This document shows positions 1-12,623 of a stretch of DNA of 64,000 nucleotides, piece after piece. The position numbers were made by a program, and so were the translations under genes. The DNA is from an uncultured Pelagibacteraceae bacterium (lineage in GTDB: Bacteria; Pseudomonadota; Alphaproteobacteria; Pelagibacterales; Pelagibacteraceae): assembly GCA_902594675.1 (NCBI GenBank), contig CACJNE010000004.1:37523-101522 (forward strand), read 5' to 3'. Position 1 is the stretch's first letter. Each line of letters starts with the position of its first letter. The notes beneath the pieces were generated by a model that had not been told where the DNA came from, made no database searches, and saw only the letters and a list, made by a program, of their open reading frames with translations.

Positions 1-1
1 A

Positions 2-1171
2 GGGTATAAGCTTGGAGGAGTTATTGCATTATTTACAGCTGAATACTTTCAAGATACAGGTATTGAAGATTACTGGCAAACTACTTTTATTGTCTTGGGA
101 GTCTTAATAATTTTAATGAACATTGGATTAATGTTTGTTCATGAACCTACAAAAAGTAATAGATTAAAAAAACAAAAACTAGAGGAAAAAAGAATTAATA
201 AGGAATTAAGTTCACCAAAATCAAGAAATATAAAAATTTTAGGAATATTCTTTTTGGTAACTTCAATTATACAAATCTTACCAGATTTTAATCAAACGAA
301 AGATTTTGTTCCTTATTTGCCATTAAATATCTATCATATTTTATTTATCGGCTTGGCGTTAGGTTTCCTTGGACATAATCATTTAAAAATGAATTTCAAA
401 ATACTTACCTTAAGCTTAATTGTATTTTTATTACTATATCAATATATACTTTCTTTTTTAGTTGTAGATTTTATATTTTTAGTTTTGGGTGTAGCTTTAA
501 TAAATATAAGTAGCAATTGGGGTAATGTTACAGCAAGCTGGATTTCTGGAAAAATTGGTGGTCCTATACTTTCATTCATAAGAAAAAATGGAGTATCTAT
601 AGCGTTAGGAATTATTGGATTTGTATTCCTATTTAAAATTGGGGAAGCGTTCTTAGGGCGTATGTCGATTGTTTTTTATAAAGAAATTGGCTTTTCCAAA
701 GGACAAATTGCTATTTATTCAAAAGGATTAGGATGGGTTACAACTGTTGTTTTTACATTAATTGGTGGAGTAATGGCCATGCGAGCTGGAACAATAAAAA
801 CAATGTTTTTTGCTGGCGGATTAATGGCTTTAACTAACCTTATATTTGCAGTTTTAGCCTGGACAGGTAAATCTGAACTTCTATTTGCAATAGCTGTAAT
901 TGCAGATGACATAACAGCAGCATTTGCAACTGTGGCATTTGTTGCTTTCATTTCTTTGCTAATAGACAGAACTTACACTGCTACTCAGTATGCTTTGCTT
1001 GCATCAATTGGAACAGCTGGCAGAACTTTACTTGCATCTTCTTCAGGAGCACTAGTGGATTGGCTTGATGGGGACTGGGGCACATTTTTTGTGATAACTA
1101 CAATAATGGTTATACCATCACTTGTTTGTCTCTGGTTAATTAAAAACAAAGTAAAAGTTGGTGCAAAATAG
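2..1171 (+). CDS. AmpG-like MFS transporter (5' truncated by window edge)
   Basis: Frame is open from base 2 (GYKLGGVIALFTAEYF...), upstream of the listed ATG at 95. Multiple hydrophobic segments and a YKLG motif resemble the AmpG-type MFS family. Confidence 0.7.
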   Translation, partial: GYKLGGVIALFTAEYFQDTGIEDYWQTTFIVLGVLIILMNIGLMFVHEPTKSNRLKKQKLEEKRINKELSSPKSRNIKILGIFFLVTSIIQILPDFNQTKDFVPYLPLNIYHILFIGLALGFLGHNHLKMNFKILTLSLIVFLLLYQYILSFLVVDFIFLVLGVALINISSNWGNVTASWISGKIGGPILSFIRKNGVSIALGIIGFVFLFKIGEAFLGRMSIVFYKEIGFSKGQIAIYSKGLGWVTTVVFTLIGGVMAMRAGTIKTMFFAGGLMALTNLIFAVLAWTGKSELLFAIAVIADDITAAFATVAFVAFISLLIDRTYTATQYALLASIGTAGRTLLASSSGALVDWLDGDWGTFFVITTIMVIPSLVCLWLIKNKVKVGAK

Positions 1172-1913
1172 CTATTTTTGTAAAAGTTCATATTTAAACG
1201 TTTATGAGCTGGCCTCAAAGAAATCAGATTTAAGTACTCAATTGATTTATGGTGAAAAATTCAAGGTATTAGGGAAAAAGAATAAATTTTTCAAGATTAA
1301 AACTGATTTTGATAATTACATAGGTTTTATAAAGATTGAAAAATTTAATAAAGTTTTAAACAAGACTCACAAAGTTAACATATTAAAATCAAATATTTAC
1401 AATAAACCAAAGAATGGTAAGAAATTTTTATCAAAAAATTACCTTCCTTTTTCATCAGAAATTCAGATTTTAAAAAAAAGAAATGATTTCGTTATGTTTG
1501 AAAAGAATAAATGGATAAAGTTAAATGATTTACAAATTATAAGTAAACAAGATTATAATTTTACTAAAATATTCAAACTTTTTTTAAATATAAAATATAA
1601 ATGGGGTGGTAAAACTTTTAATGGTATTGATTGTTCAGCATTACTCCAAATTTTTTATAAATATAACCATAAATTCTTCCCTAGAGATACAAAAGATCAA
1701 GTTAAAATCAGAAAAGGTGTTAAGAATAAAAAAGAATTTAAAAAAGGAGATATTATTTTCTGGAAAGGACATGTTGCCATTTGTTTAAGTCCAAAAGAAT
1801 TAATTCATGCATATGGCCCAAGAAAAAAAGTAATAATAATGCCTATAATAAAAACCATTAAATTAATTAAAAAAACTGCAAATTTAAAAGTGATTAAAAT
1901 TATATCGATTTAA
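1158..1913 (+). CDS. NlpC/P60 family cell-wall peptidase with N-terminal SH3-like region
   Basis: YKWGGKTFNGIDCSALLQ and FKKGDIIFWKGHVAICL match NlpC/P60 Cys and His motifs. The listed start overlaps the previous CDS; the true start is uncertain. Confidence 0.8.
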   Translation: MVQNSYFCKSSYLNVYELASKKSDLSTQLIYGEKFKVLGKKNKFFKIKTDFDNYIGFIKIEKFNKVLNKTHKVNILKSNIYNKPKNGKKFLSKNYLPFSSEIQILKKRNDFVMFEKNKWIKLNDLQIISKQDYNFTKIFKLFLNIKYKWGGKTFNGIDCSALLQIFYKYNHKFFPRDTKDQVKIRKGVKNKKEFKKGDIIFWKGHVAICLSPKELIHAYGPRKKVIIMPIIKTIKLIKKTANLKVIKIISI

Positions 1914-2809
1914 TTTTGATCTCTTCCAAAATCTGGTTTAGCTATATCTTGTTTTAAATTCAATATTTGCTGTCTTACTTTTTTTGAATTAACTAATTTT
2001 TTTCTTAAAGTTTTATCATCTGAATTTTCAATATTTTTTTTAAAAGATTTCAAATTTTTGATAAATAAGTTAATTGCAATAACAACATTTTTTTTATTAT
2101 TAAAAAAAATATCTCTCCACATTATTTCATTTGATGCAGCTATCCTTGAAAAATCTCTTAACCCTCCCGCACTAAATTTAATTACATCTTTTTTTTGAGT
2201 TTTTTGAAAATCTTGGGCGGTCTTTATTAAATTGTAAGCTATTAAGTGAGGTAAATGACTTGTAATTGAAAATATCTTATCGTGAACTTTCTCATCCATA
2301 ATTATTACTTTAGAACCAATTTTTTTCCAAAAATTTACCAATTTTTTTTGTTTTATTTGGTTTTTGTCACTAAAAACAATGCACCATTTATTAGTAAATA
2401 GACTTTTACTTCCATACTTTGGTCCACTTACCTCTGACCCAGATATTGGATGACTCATAATCCAATCAAGCGACTTTGACAGTCTATTATTTTTTAATTT
2501 GCTGATGTTTTCCTTTGTAGAACCAACATCGGTAATTAAAGATTTTTTACTTAAATACTTATTTAAGTGGGGAATAATTCTTTCATACTGACTCATCGGA
2601 GTAGCAATAATAACAAAATCCATATCTGAAATTTTATTATTGAGTTTCTTTAAAATAATTATTTTTTTATTTATTTTTTTGATTTCTCTAATATTTTTTT
2701 TTGATTTTTCATAAACAAAAAAGTTTTTAGAAGTTTTTTTATTTATAGATGCTCTTAAAATTGAAGATCCAATTAATCCGCAACCAATGATCAATATATT
2801 TTTAAACAT
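1910..2809 (-). CDS. tyrA: Prephenate/arogenate dehydrogenase
   Basis: GCGLIGSSILRA NAD-binding motif, DVGSTKENI, HPISGSEVSGP; adjacent to hisC. Confidence 0.88.
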   Translation of the reverse strand: MFKNILIIGCGLIGSSILRASINKKTSKNFFVYEKSKKNIREIKKINKKIIILKKLNNKISDMDFVIIATPMSQYERIIPHLNKYLSKKSLITDVGSTKENISKLKNNRLSKSLDWIMSHPISGSEVSGPKYGSKSLFTNKWCIVFSDKNQIKQKKLVNFWKKIGSKVIIMDEKVHDKIFSITSHLPHLIAYNLIKTAQDFQKTQKKDVIKFSAGGLRDFSRIAASNEIMWRDIFFNNKKNVVIAINLFIKNLKSFKKNIENSDDKTLRKKLVNSKKVRQQILNLKQDIAKPDFGRDQN

Positions 2810-3887
2810 TCTTAAAAATTTTTTTTATCTGCTTAATTAAAAGTATATTTTCTCTTACATTTCCAATTGTAAGTCTTAAACAATTTTTAATTCCATACGA
2901 ATTCATCTCTCTAAGAATAATTCCTGATTTCTCAAGATTTCTCTCAACAAAATTAGCAGTTAACTTACAACTTTTAAAATCTAATAGAAAAAAATTTGGT
3001 CCAATTTCATTTGTTTGAATATTATAAGAATTCATTATTTTTTTTATTTTTTTTGCCCAATCTAAATTATGTTTTACAGATTTTTTTATAAAACTTTTAT
3101 CTTTAAGAGATTCAACTGCACATTCCTGTGCTATTTTATTAACATTAAATGGTGGTTTAATTTTATATAAAGCATCTACAATTTTTTTACTTCCATAACC
3201 CCATCCCACTCTTAAAGATGCAAGTCCATAAATTTTTGAAAAAGTTCTTAATATAAATACATTATTTTTATTTTTAAAAAGCTCTAAACCAGATCTATAG
3301 TCTTTATTTAACATATATTCAAAATAAGCATCATCAACTACTAGTAAAATTTTTTTATTTAAACGCTTTCTTAGATCTAATAACTGATTTTTAGAAATGT
3401 ATGTGCCTGTAGGATTATTTGGATTAGCTATAAATACAATTTTAGTTTTTTTAGTTGTTTTTTTTATAATTTCGTCATTTGATACTTTAAAATTTTTTTC
3501 TTTAGAAAATATAACTTTTGCTCCTACTATTTTTGCATAAATTCTGTACATTAAAAAACTGTACTCTGGCACGACTACTTCATCTCCTTTATTCAAAAAT
3601 AACTGACATAGCATTTGAATAATTTCGTCAGATCCAGACCCACAAATAATCTGATTTTGCTTGCAATTATACTTTTTTGAAATTGTGGATGTTAATTCCT
3701 TAAATTTCCCATCCGGATACTTTGATATATTATTTTTGGATTTTATTATTGCTTTATTAGCATTTTTGCTCATGCCTAAAGCTGATTCATTAGCTGATAG
3801 TTTTATAATACTTTTTTTTTTATTTAAGAAAGATCTTCCTGGCTTGTAGGCCTCTAGGTTTAATTTTCTAAATAATGGAGTATTCAT
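2802..3887 (-). CDS. hisC: Histidinol-phosphate aminotransferase
   Basis: Class I/II aminotransferase; ANPNNPTGTYI, RTFSKIYGLASLRVGWGYG. Confidence 0.88.
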   Translation of the reverse strand: MNTPLFRKLNLEAYKPGRSFLNKKKSIIKLSANESALGMSKNANKAIIKSKNNISKYPDGKFKELTSTISKKYNCKQNQIICGSGSDEIIQMLCQLFLNKGDEVVVPEYSFLMYRIYAKIVGAKVIFSKEKNFKVSNDEIIKKTTKKTKIVFIANPNNPTGTYISKNQLLDLRKRLNKKILLVVDDAYFEYMLNKDYRSGLELFKNKNNVFILRTFSKIYGLASLRVGWGYGSKKIVDALYKIKPPFNVNKIAQECAVESLKDKSFIKKSVKHNLDWAKKIKKIMNSYNIQTNEIGPNFFLLDFKSCKLTANFVERNLEKSGIILREMNSYGIKNCLRLTIGNVRENILLIKQIKKIFKNV

Positions 3888-3986
3888 GATGGTTAATTTT
3901 ATTAATAAATAGTCAGATAATTAGATAATACAATCAATAATTCTAAAAAAAATTGACATCTAAAAAGCTATCTTATAAAAGCTTTT

Positions 3987-4037
3987 TGCGCTGATTTAAC
4001 TGAATTGCGAGCGCTTTAAAAAACCTGCTAAATAAGT
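3987..4037 (+). ncRNA. SAM-II riboswitch upstream of metX
   Basis: GCGCTGATTTAACTGAATTGCGAGCGC...CCTGCTAAATAAG closely matches the remembered SAM-II consensus (GCGCUGAUUUAACCGUAUUGCAAGCGC...GCUAAA). It is 5' of a methionine biosynthesis gene. Confidence 0.9.
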
Positions 4038-4070
4038 TTTTTTCTCACAATTCATTTCAGCAAAATTTTT

Positions 4071-5204
4071 ATGGGCAATTTAAATAAAATGAAAAGTATA
4101 CTTATTGAGAAAACTCTTAAGCTTGATTGTGGCAAAGAAATATCAAACTTTCCATTAGCTTATGAAACTTATGGAAATCTTAATGAGAAGAAAGATAATG
4201 CTATATTAATTTTTCATGCTCTAACCGGCGACCAATATGCTTCAGGAATCAATCCAATTACAAAAAAAGAGGGTTGGTGGAATTATGCAGTTGGTCCAGG
4301 TAAATCATTCGATACTGATAAATTTTTTGTTATCTGTGCGAATGTAATTGGTGGATGTATGGGATCCTACGGACCAGGAACTATTGATCCTTTGACCAAT
4401 AAACCTATAGGTACAAATTTTCCTGTCATTACAATTAACGATATGGTTAACGCTCAATATAATCTGCTAGATTATTTTAAAATAGAAAAATTATTTGCAG
4501 TTGCTGGTGGCTCAATGGGTGGAATGCAAGTTTTACAATTCGTATCAAACTTTCCAAATAAGGCTAGAGTAGCATTACCAATTGCTTGTACGGCTAGTCA
4601 TTCAGCTCAAAATATTGCTTTTAATGAACTTGGAAGACAAGCAATAATGTCTGATAGTAATTGGAAAGAGGGATTGTATGATGAAAAATCAACAAATCCA
4701 GATAAAGGCTTAGCTGTCGCTAGGATGGCTGCTCATATTACGTATTTATCAAAACAAGGTTTACAAGAAAAGTTTGGAAGAAATCTTCAAGAAAGATCTG
4801 ACTTAAAATTTGGGTTTGATGCTGACTTTCAAATTGAGAGTTATTTGAGATATCAAGGTTCTGTATTTGTAGATAGATTTGATGCAAATAGTTATTTGTA
4901 TATCACGAGAGCAATGGATTATTTTGATTTAACTAAACAATTTAATGGAAACCTGTCTAAAGCATTTAAAGATACTAAAACAAAATTTTTTATTATTTCC
5001 TTTACTTCTGATTGGTTGTACCCAACCTCTGAGAATAAAGATATTGTTATAGCACTTAATGCAATAGGTGCCGATGTTGGTTTTGTTGAAATTAAAACTG
5101 ATAAAGGCCATGATTCCTTTTTATTAGATGTGCCAGATTTTTTAAGCACTATTAAAAATTATTTAAACACAACTTATTCTAATATTAATGAAAGAAGAAT
5201 TTAA
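4071..5204 (+). CDS. metX: Homoserine O-acetyltransferase
   Basis: Alpha/beta hydrolase motifs FHALTGDQYASG, GGSMGGMQVLQ, DKGHDSFLLD; downstream of SAM-II. Confidence 0.95.
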   Translation: MGNLNKMKSILIEKTLKLDCGKEISNFPLAYETYGNLNEKKDNAILIFHALTGDQYASGINPITKKEGWWNYAVGPGKSFDTDKFFVICANVIGGCMGSYGPGTIDPLTNKPIGTNFPVITINDMVNAQYNLLDYFKIEKLFAVAGGSMGGMQVLQFVSNFPNKARVALPIACTASHSAQNIAFNELGRQAIMSDSNWKEGLYDEKSTNPDKGLAVARMAAHITYLSKQGLQEKFGRNLQERSDLKFGFDADFQIESYLRYQGSVFVDRFDANSYLYITRAMDYFDLTKQFNGNLSKAFKDTKTKFFIISFTSDWLYPTSENKDIVIALNAIGADVGFVEIKTDKGHDSFLLDVPDFLSTIKNYLNTTYSNINERRI

Positions 5205-5784
5205 AGTTATATCTAAGTTTATTGAGGAAAAATCAAGAGTCTTGGACGTTGGATGTGGTGATGGAATTTTAATGGAATATCTATCAAAAAATAAAGTGGT
5301 AGATGTTAGAGGACTTGAAATTTCTAAAGAAAAAGTAAAAAAATGTTTATCGAAAGGGCTAGCTGTTATTGAAGGTGATGCTGAAAATGATTTAAAACAG
5401 TTTCCAGATTTATCATTTGATTATGTAATATTAAGCCAAACGCTTCAAGCATTTATGAGTCCAGAAAAAGTAATTGAAAATTTATTAAGAGTAGGAAAAA
5501 AGGTAATCGTAACAATTCCAAATTTTGGACATTGGAAAGTTAGATTAGATTTGCTATTAAAAGGAGAAATGCCAGTTACAAAGAATTTACCTTATCAATG
5601 GTATAATACCCCCAACCTACATATGTGTACAATTCAAGACTTTTACAATTTTTGTAACAACAAAGGAATTAATATTTATAAAACAATTTCTTTAAATGGA
5701 GAAAAAATATCAAATATCTTGAATTCAAATTTAAAATATAAAAACTTGATATCTGAATTGGGCATTTTTTTATTAGAAAAGTAA
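5188..5784 (+). CDS. metW: MetW-family methyltransferase-like protein
   Basis: VLDVGCGDGILMEYL, VIVTIPNFGHWKVRLDLLLKGEMPVTKNLPYQWYNTPNLH; overlaps the 3' end of metX. Confidence 0.92.
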   Translation: MKEEFKVISKFIEEKSRVLDVGCGDGILMEYLSKNKVVDVRGLEISKEKVKKCLSKGLAVIEGDAENDLKQFPDLSFDYVILSQTLQAFMSPEKVIENLLRVGKKVIVTIPNFGHWKVRLDLLLKGEMPVTKNLPYQWYNTPNLHMCTIQDFYNFCNNKGINIYKTISLNGEKISNILNSNLKYKNLISELGIFLLEK

Positions 5785-5785
5785 A

Positions 5786-6505
5786 ATGAAAATAGAAATT
5801 ATAAAATGTTTAAAAGATAATTTTTCCTATTTATTAATTGATGAATTAACAAAATCTACTATTGTAATAGATCCAAGTGAAGCAAAGCCTATTATAAATA
5901 AAATTGAAAGTCTTAATTTAAAATTAAAATTCATAATGAATACTCACCATCATTATGATCATGTAGGAGGTAATAAAGAACTCAAGAAATTATATAATGC
6001 TAAGGTTATAGGTTTTGATGAAGATAAACATAGGATACCAGAAATAGATATATCTTTAAAAAATGATGAAACTTGGAAGGACGGTATATTTGAAGCAAAA
6101 GTTTTTCATATTCCAGGACATACTTTGGGCCATATATGTTTCTATTTTTTTAATGAAAAAGCATTATTTTCTGGAGATACATTATTTTCATTAGGTTGTG
6201 GAAGAGTGTTTGAGGGCACTCATGAACAAATGTTTAATTCTTTGCAGTTGTTAAAGAATTTACCAATTAAGACAGAAATTTATTGTGGGCATGAATATAC
6301 ATTAAAAAATTCAGATTTTTGTCTAAAACACGATCCAGAAAATAAAGCTTTAGTTTCGAAAATTAAGTTTATTAAAAAGCAACTGGCCAAAGGTCAGCCA
6401 ACCATTCCATCAACACTTGAAGAGGAGCTGAAAACTAATATTTTTTTAAGGTCAAAAAATGTTGAAAACTTTTCAAAATTGAGAGATTTAAAGGATAATT
6501 TCTAG
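5786..6505 (+). CDS. gloB: Hydroxyacylglutathione hydrolase (glyoxalase II)
   Basis: Metallo-beta-lactamase motif THHHYDHVGG, GHTLGHICFY, FSGDTLFSLGCGRVFEGT. Confidence 0.93.
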   Translation: MKIEIIKCLKDNFSYLLIDELTKSTIVIDPSEAKPIINKIESLNLKLKFIMNTHHHYDHVGGNKELKKLYNAKVIGFDEDKHRIPEIDISLKNDETWKDGIFEAKVFHIPGHTLGHICFYFFNEKALFSGDTLFSLGCGRVFEGTHEQMFNSLQLLKNLPIKTEIYCGHEYTLKNSDFCLKHDPENKALVSKIKFIKKQLAKGQPTIPSTLEEELKTNIFLRSKNVENFSKLRDLKDNF

Positions 6506-6515
6506 CTTATTCAGC

Positions 6516-6543
6516 TTGACTAACATAGGACCCTGACTATATT
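6516..6543 (+). promoter_or_regulatory. Putative sigma70-type promoter for rplU-rpmA-obgE
   Basis: TTGACT (6516-6521), 16-nt spacer, TATATT (6538-6543) in the 64-nt gap before rplU. Confidence 0.5.
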
Positions 6544-6569
6544 GCTGATAATTAAAAATTAGGTTCATT

Positions 6570-6980
6570 ATGTCATACGCTGTTATACAAACGGGGGGAA
6601 AGCAATACAAAGTATCGGCTGGAGAGATTATTAAAATTGAAAAATTACCTGATTCTAATCCAGATACTAAAGTAGAATTTAAAGAAATTTTAGCATACGG
6701 AGATGATAAAAGTATTGAGTTAGGAGCACCAACAGTAAGTGGAGCTAAAGTTGAAGCAGAATTGTTAAAAAATGGTAAAGAAAGAACAGTTTTAATTTTT
6801 AAAAAAAGAAGAAGAAAAAATTCAAGAAGAAAAAATGGACACAGACAGCAATTCTCATTAATTAGAATTAGTAAGATTTTTTCAAAAGATGGTAAAGTAC
6901 TATCAGAGGCTGAGAAAATGAAAAAAAAAGAAACTGTAGTTAAAGAAGCTAAAGAAGAAAAAATTGAGGCTTCAAAATAA
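6570..6980 (+). CDS. rplU: 50S ribosomal protein L21 with Lys/Glu-rich C-terminal tail
   Basis: MSYAVIQTGGKQYKVSAGEIIKIEKL; followed by L27. Confidence 0.97.
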   Translation: MSYAVIQTGGKQYKVSAGEIIKIEKLPDSNPDTKVEFKEILAYGDDKSIELGAPTVSGAKVEAELLKNGKERTVLIFKKRRRKNSRRKNGHRQQFSLIRISKIFSKDGKVLSEAEKMKKKETVVKEAKEEKIEASK

Positions 6981-6991
6981 ATAGGTAAATT

Positions 6992-9353
<2,362 letters not shown>

Positions 9354-9357
<4 letters not shown>

Positions 9358-10601
9358 AGAAATATTTAGAAAAGATTGGATCAAATGCTAAGATTGCTTT
9401 TGAGAAGAAAATAAGCAATAAAAAAAAAAATAAAGTATTAAATTATTACACTCAACTAATAATAAAAAATCAAAAAAAAATTTTAAGTGAAAATGCGAAA
9501 GATGTAAAAATTGCAAAATCCAAAAAACTCAAAGAAAATTTAATTAAAAGACTTACTCTTGATCAAGATAAAATAAAATCAATAATTAAATCAATAAAAA
9601 CTATTTCTAATTTTAAAGATCCAGTAGACTTAAATTTAGATACATGGAAAAGACCAAATGGATTAAAAATTAGAAAAGTATCAATTCCAATAGGTATTAT
9701 TGGTGTAATTTACGAGAGTAGACCAAACGTAACATCAGATGTTTCAACTCTTTGTTTTAAATCAGGAAATTGCGTTATATTAAGAGGTGGCTCCGAAGCT
9801 TATTTTAGTAATAAAATTTTAGCAGAACTTTTTAGAAAATCGTTAGAAAAAAATAAAATTAATAAAAATTTTGTCCAATTTATTGAGAATAAAAATAGAA
9901 AGCTTGTTGATTACATGCTGTCAAAAATGTCAAAATTTATTGATGTCATTATTCCAAGAGGAGGAAAAAATCTTGTAAAAAAGGTACAAGACCTATCCTC
10001 TGTACCTGTCATTGGACACCTTGAAGGTATATGTCATACTTATATTGATAAAGATGCAAATCTTTCGATGGCAAAAAAAATTTTGGTTAATGCTAAATTG
10101 CGAAATACAAGCATTTGTGGAGCTACAGAAACATTATTAATACATAAAAATAAATCTAAAAATATTAATGAGATATTAACTGAATTAACAAAAAGAGAAT
10201 GTTCTATTTATGCTGACAAAAAAATATTTCAAATATTTAAAGGAAATAAAAAATTAGCGAACAATAAGACTTGGTCTAAAGAGCACCTTTCTGCAAAAAT
10301 TTCTGTAAAGTTAGTAAATAGTATTCGTGATGCTGTTAATCATATTAATAAGTATGGCACAATGCATACAGATGCTATAATTACAAACAATAGACTATCT
10401 GCAAAGTATTTTATTAAAAATATTAAAAGTTCTATTGCAATTCACAATTCATCAACACAATATGCAGATGGAGGTGAATTTGGTTTTGGAGGAGAGGTTG
10501 GAATTTCAACAAATAAACTTCCACCAAGAGGCCCTGTTGGGCTTAATCAGCTGGTAAGTTACAAATATGAAATTTATGGCTCTGGACAAACTAGAAAATA
10601 G
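9354..10601 (+). CDS. proA: Gamma-glutamyl phosphate reductase
   Basis: IGVIYESRPNVTSDVSTLCFKSGNCVILRGGSEA, IPRGGKNLV; follows proB. Confidence 0.97.
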
Positions 10602-11112
10602 AAAAAAAATTGGTATTCTTGGTGGATCTTTTGATCCTGCACACATAGGACATATAAAAATTTCTAGAGAAGCAAAAAAAAAATTTGGTATTGATAAGAT
10701 TATTTGGGCTATAACAAAAAAAAATCCTTTTAAAGGCAAAAGTAGTTTGAGTTTGCAAAAAAGAATTAAACATGCAAAAAAAATTAATCAAAACAACTTA
10801 TTTATAAAAGTAAAATATTTTGAGGATAAAATTAAATCAAATAGAACAATCGATTTGCTGAGATATATTAAAAAAAAAAATAAAAATACTGATATTTTTT
10901 TTTTAATGGGAGCAGATAGTCTTATTAATTTTCATAAATGGAAGGATTCTGATTTAATTTCATCTATTTGTGAGATTCTTGTATTTGATAGAGATAGATA
11001 TAAGAGGAAATCATTAAGTTCTGTGAGCTTTAAGAAGTATAATAAAAAAAGCTTAAAATTTATTGAATTTAATAAGGTCAATATTTCATCTTCTAAATTA
11101 AGAAAAATTTGA
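10567..11112 (+). CDS. nadD: Nicotinate-nucleotide adenylyltransferase
   Basis: IGILGGSFDPAHIGHIKIS nucleotidyltransferase motif; start overlaps proA. Confidence 0.93.
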   Translation: MKFMALDKLENRKKIGILGGSFDPAHIGHIKISREAKKKFGIDKIIWAITKKNPFKGKSSLSLQKRIKHAKKINQNNLFIKVKYFEDKIKSNRTIDLLRYIKKKNKNTDIFFLMGADSLINFHKWKDSDLISSICEILVFDRDRYKRKSLSSVSFKKYNKKSLKFIEFNKVNISSSKLRKI

Positions 11113-11129
11113 TACTCTTTAAATAATTA

Positions 11130-11480
11130 ATGGACAAAATCTCTTCTCTTCATAAAAATGTAATTAACATTTTGGATTCAAACAAAGCTTTAGATATTGT
11201 TTTAATAGACTTGAATGGAAAATCATCAATAGCTGACCAAATGATTATAGCAAGTGGAACTTCTTCAAGACATATCCAAGCTTTATCAGAGCAAGTGTAT
11301 GAATACTTAAAAAAAAATGGTGTAACTAATTGTAAGATTGAAGGAAAAGATAGTAATGATTGGAAACTTGTTGATGGAATAGATCTTATAATTCATATTT
11401 TTAATCCTGAAAAAAGAAAATTTTACGAAATAGAAAAAATTTGGTCTGAGTTAATACCAAAAGAAAAGGTAATTATATGA
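11130..11480 (+). CDS. rsfS: Ribosome silencing factor RsfS
   Basis: ADQMIIASGTSSRHIQALSEQVYEYL...DWKLVDGIDLIIHIFNPEKRKFYEIEKIW. Confidence 0.93.
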   Translation: MDKISSLHKNVINILDSNKALDIVLIDLNGKSSIADQMIIASGTSSRHIQALSEQVYEYLKKNGVTNCKIEGKDSNDWKLVDGIDLIIHIFNPEKRKFYEIEKIWSELIPKEKVII

Positions 11481-12622
11481 TAAAAAAATTTTATATATAT
11501 TTTTTTTTGTTGTTAATTTTTTTTTTTCAAACAAATTTAGTTAGTTCATCAGAGGAAGATGACATTTATAAAAAAATAGATATTTTTTCAGAAGTTTTAG
11601 ATAAAATTAATAAAGAATTTGTTGATGATGTAAATCAAAGTGAGGCTATGGATGCGGCAATCAATGGTGTTTTGCAATCTTTAGATCCGTACTCTGCTTA
11701 TATGACACCAGAGTTATATGAGAGCATGCAAACAGAAACAAGCGGAGAGTTTGGTGGATTAGGAATTGAAGTAAGTATGGAGGCTGGAGTTATAAAAGTA
11801 ATTACTCCAATGGATGACTCACCAGCGGCTAAGGCTGGAGTAAAAGCAGGTGATTACATCGTAAGAATAAATGACATTCAAGTCCAAGGTAAATCATTAA
11901 GCGAAGCAGTTGACATTATGAGGGGGCCAGTGGGAACAGATATAGAAATAACTGTTCGTAGAAGAGGAGAAAGAAAAGCATTGATTTTCAATATAACGAG
12001 AGAAAAAATTAAAGTAGCATCAGTTAAATCTGAAATTTTAGAAGATCAAACTGGTTATATTAGACTTACTTCATTTAATGAAAATAGTGGTGACCAAATA
12101 AAAGATAAAATTAAAGAATTCAAAAAAAATGAAAAAATTCAAAACTATATTTTAGATTTAAGAAACAATCCTGGTGGATTACTTTCCCAAGCTATTAAAA
12201 TTACAGATTTTTTTATTGATAGTGGAGAGATAGTATCAACCAAGAGTAAAAGAAAATATGAAAGTAGAAAATTTTTTGCTAAAAAAGGTGATTTAATTGA
12301 TGGGAATACTATTGTTATTTTAATTAATTATGGTTCTGCATCAGCCTCTGAAATAGTAGCAGGGGCTCTTAAGGATCACAAAAGAGCAATAATAATCGGT
12401 GAAAATAGCTATGGAAAAGGCTCTGTTCAGTCTATTATTCCATTAAAGAATAAGGGTGCTATTAGACTTACAGTGTCTAAATACTATTTACCATCAGGAA
12501 AATCTATTTCTGAAATAGGTGTATCACCTGACATTGAAGTAGCTGAAGGATCTAGTAACTTTAGAATAAATACTGATTCTGATAATCAACTCCAATTTGC
12601 TTTAAAACTTCTTAACGGCTAA
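11477..12622 (+). CDS. ctpA: Carboxyl-terminal processing protease (S41, PDZ)
   Basis: Signal-like N-terminus; PDZ region; ILDLRNNPGGLL, NYGSASASEIVAGALKDHKRA, SYGKGSVQ. Confidence 0.94.
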   Translation: MIKKFYIYFFLLLIFFFQTNLVSSSEEDDIYKKIDIFSEVLDKINKEFVDDVNQSEAMDAAINGVLQSLDPYSAYMTPELYESMQTETSGEFGGLGIEVSMEAGVIKVITPMDDSPAAKAGVKAGDYIVRINDIQVQGKSLSEAVDIMRGPVGTDIEITVRRRGERKALIFNITREKIKVASVKSEILEDQTGYIRLTSFNENSGDQIKDKIKEFKKNEKIQNYILDLRNNPGGLLSQAIKITDFFIDSGEIVSTKSKRKYESRKFFAKKGDLIDGNTIVILINYGSASASEIVAGALKDHKRAIIIGENSYGKGSVQSIIPLKNKGAIRLTVSKYYLPSGKSISEIGVSPDIEVAEGSSNFRINTDSDNQLQFALKLLNG

Positions 12623-12623
12623 C

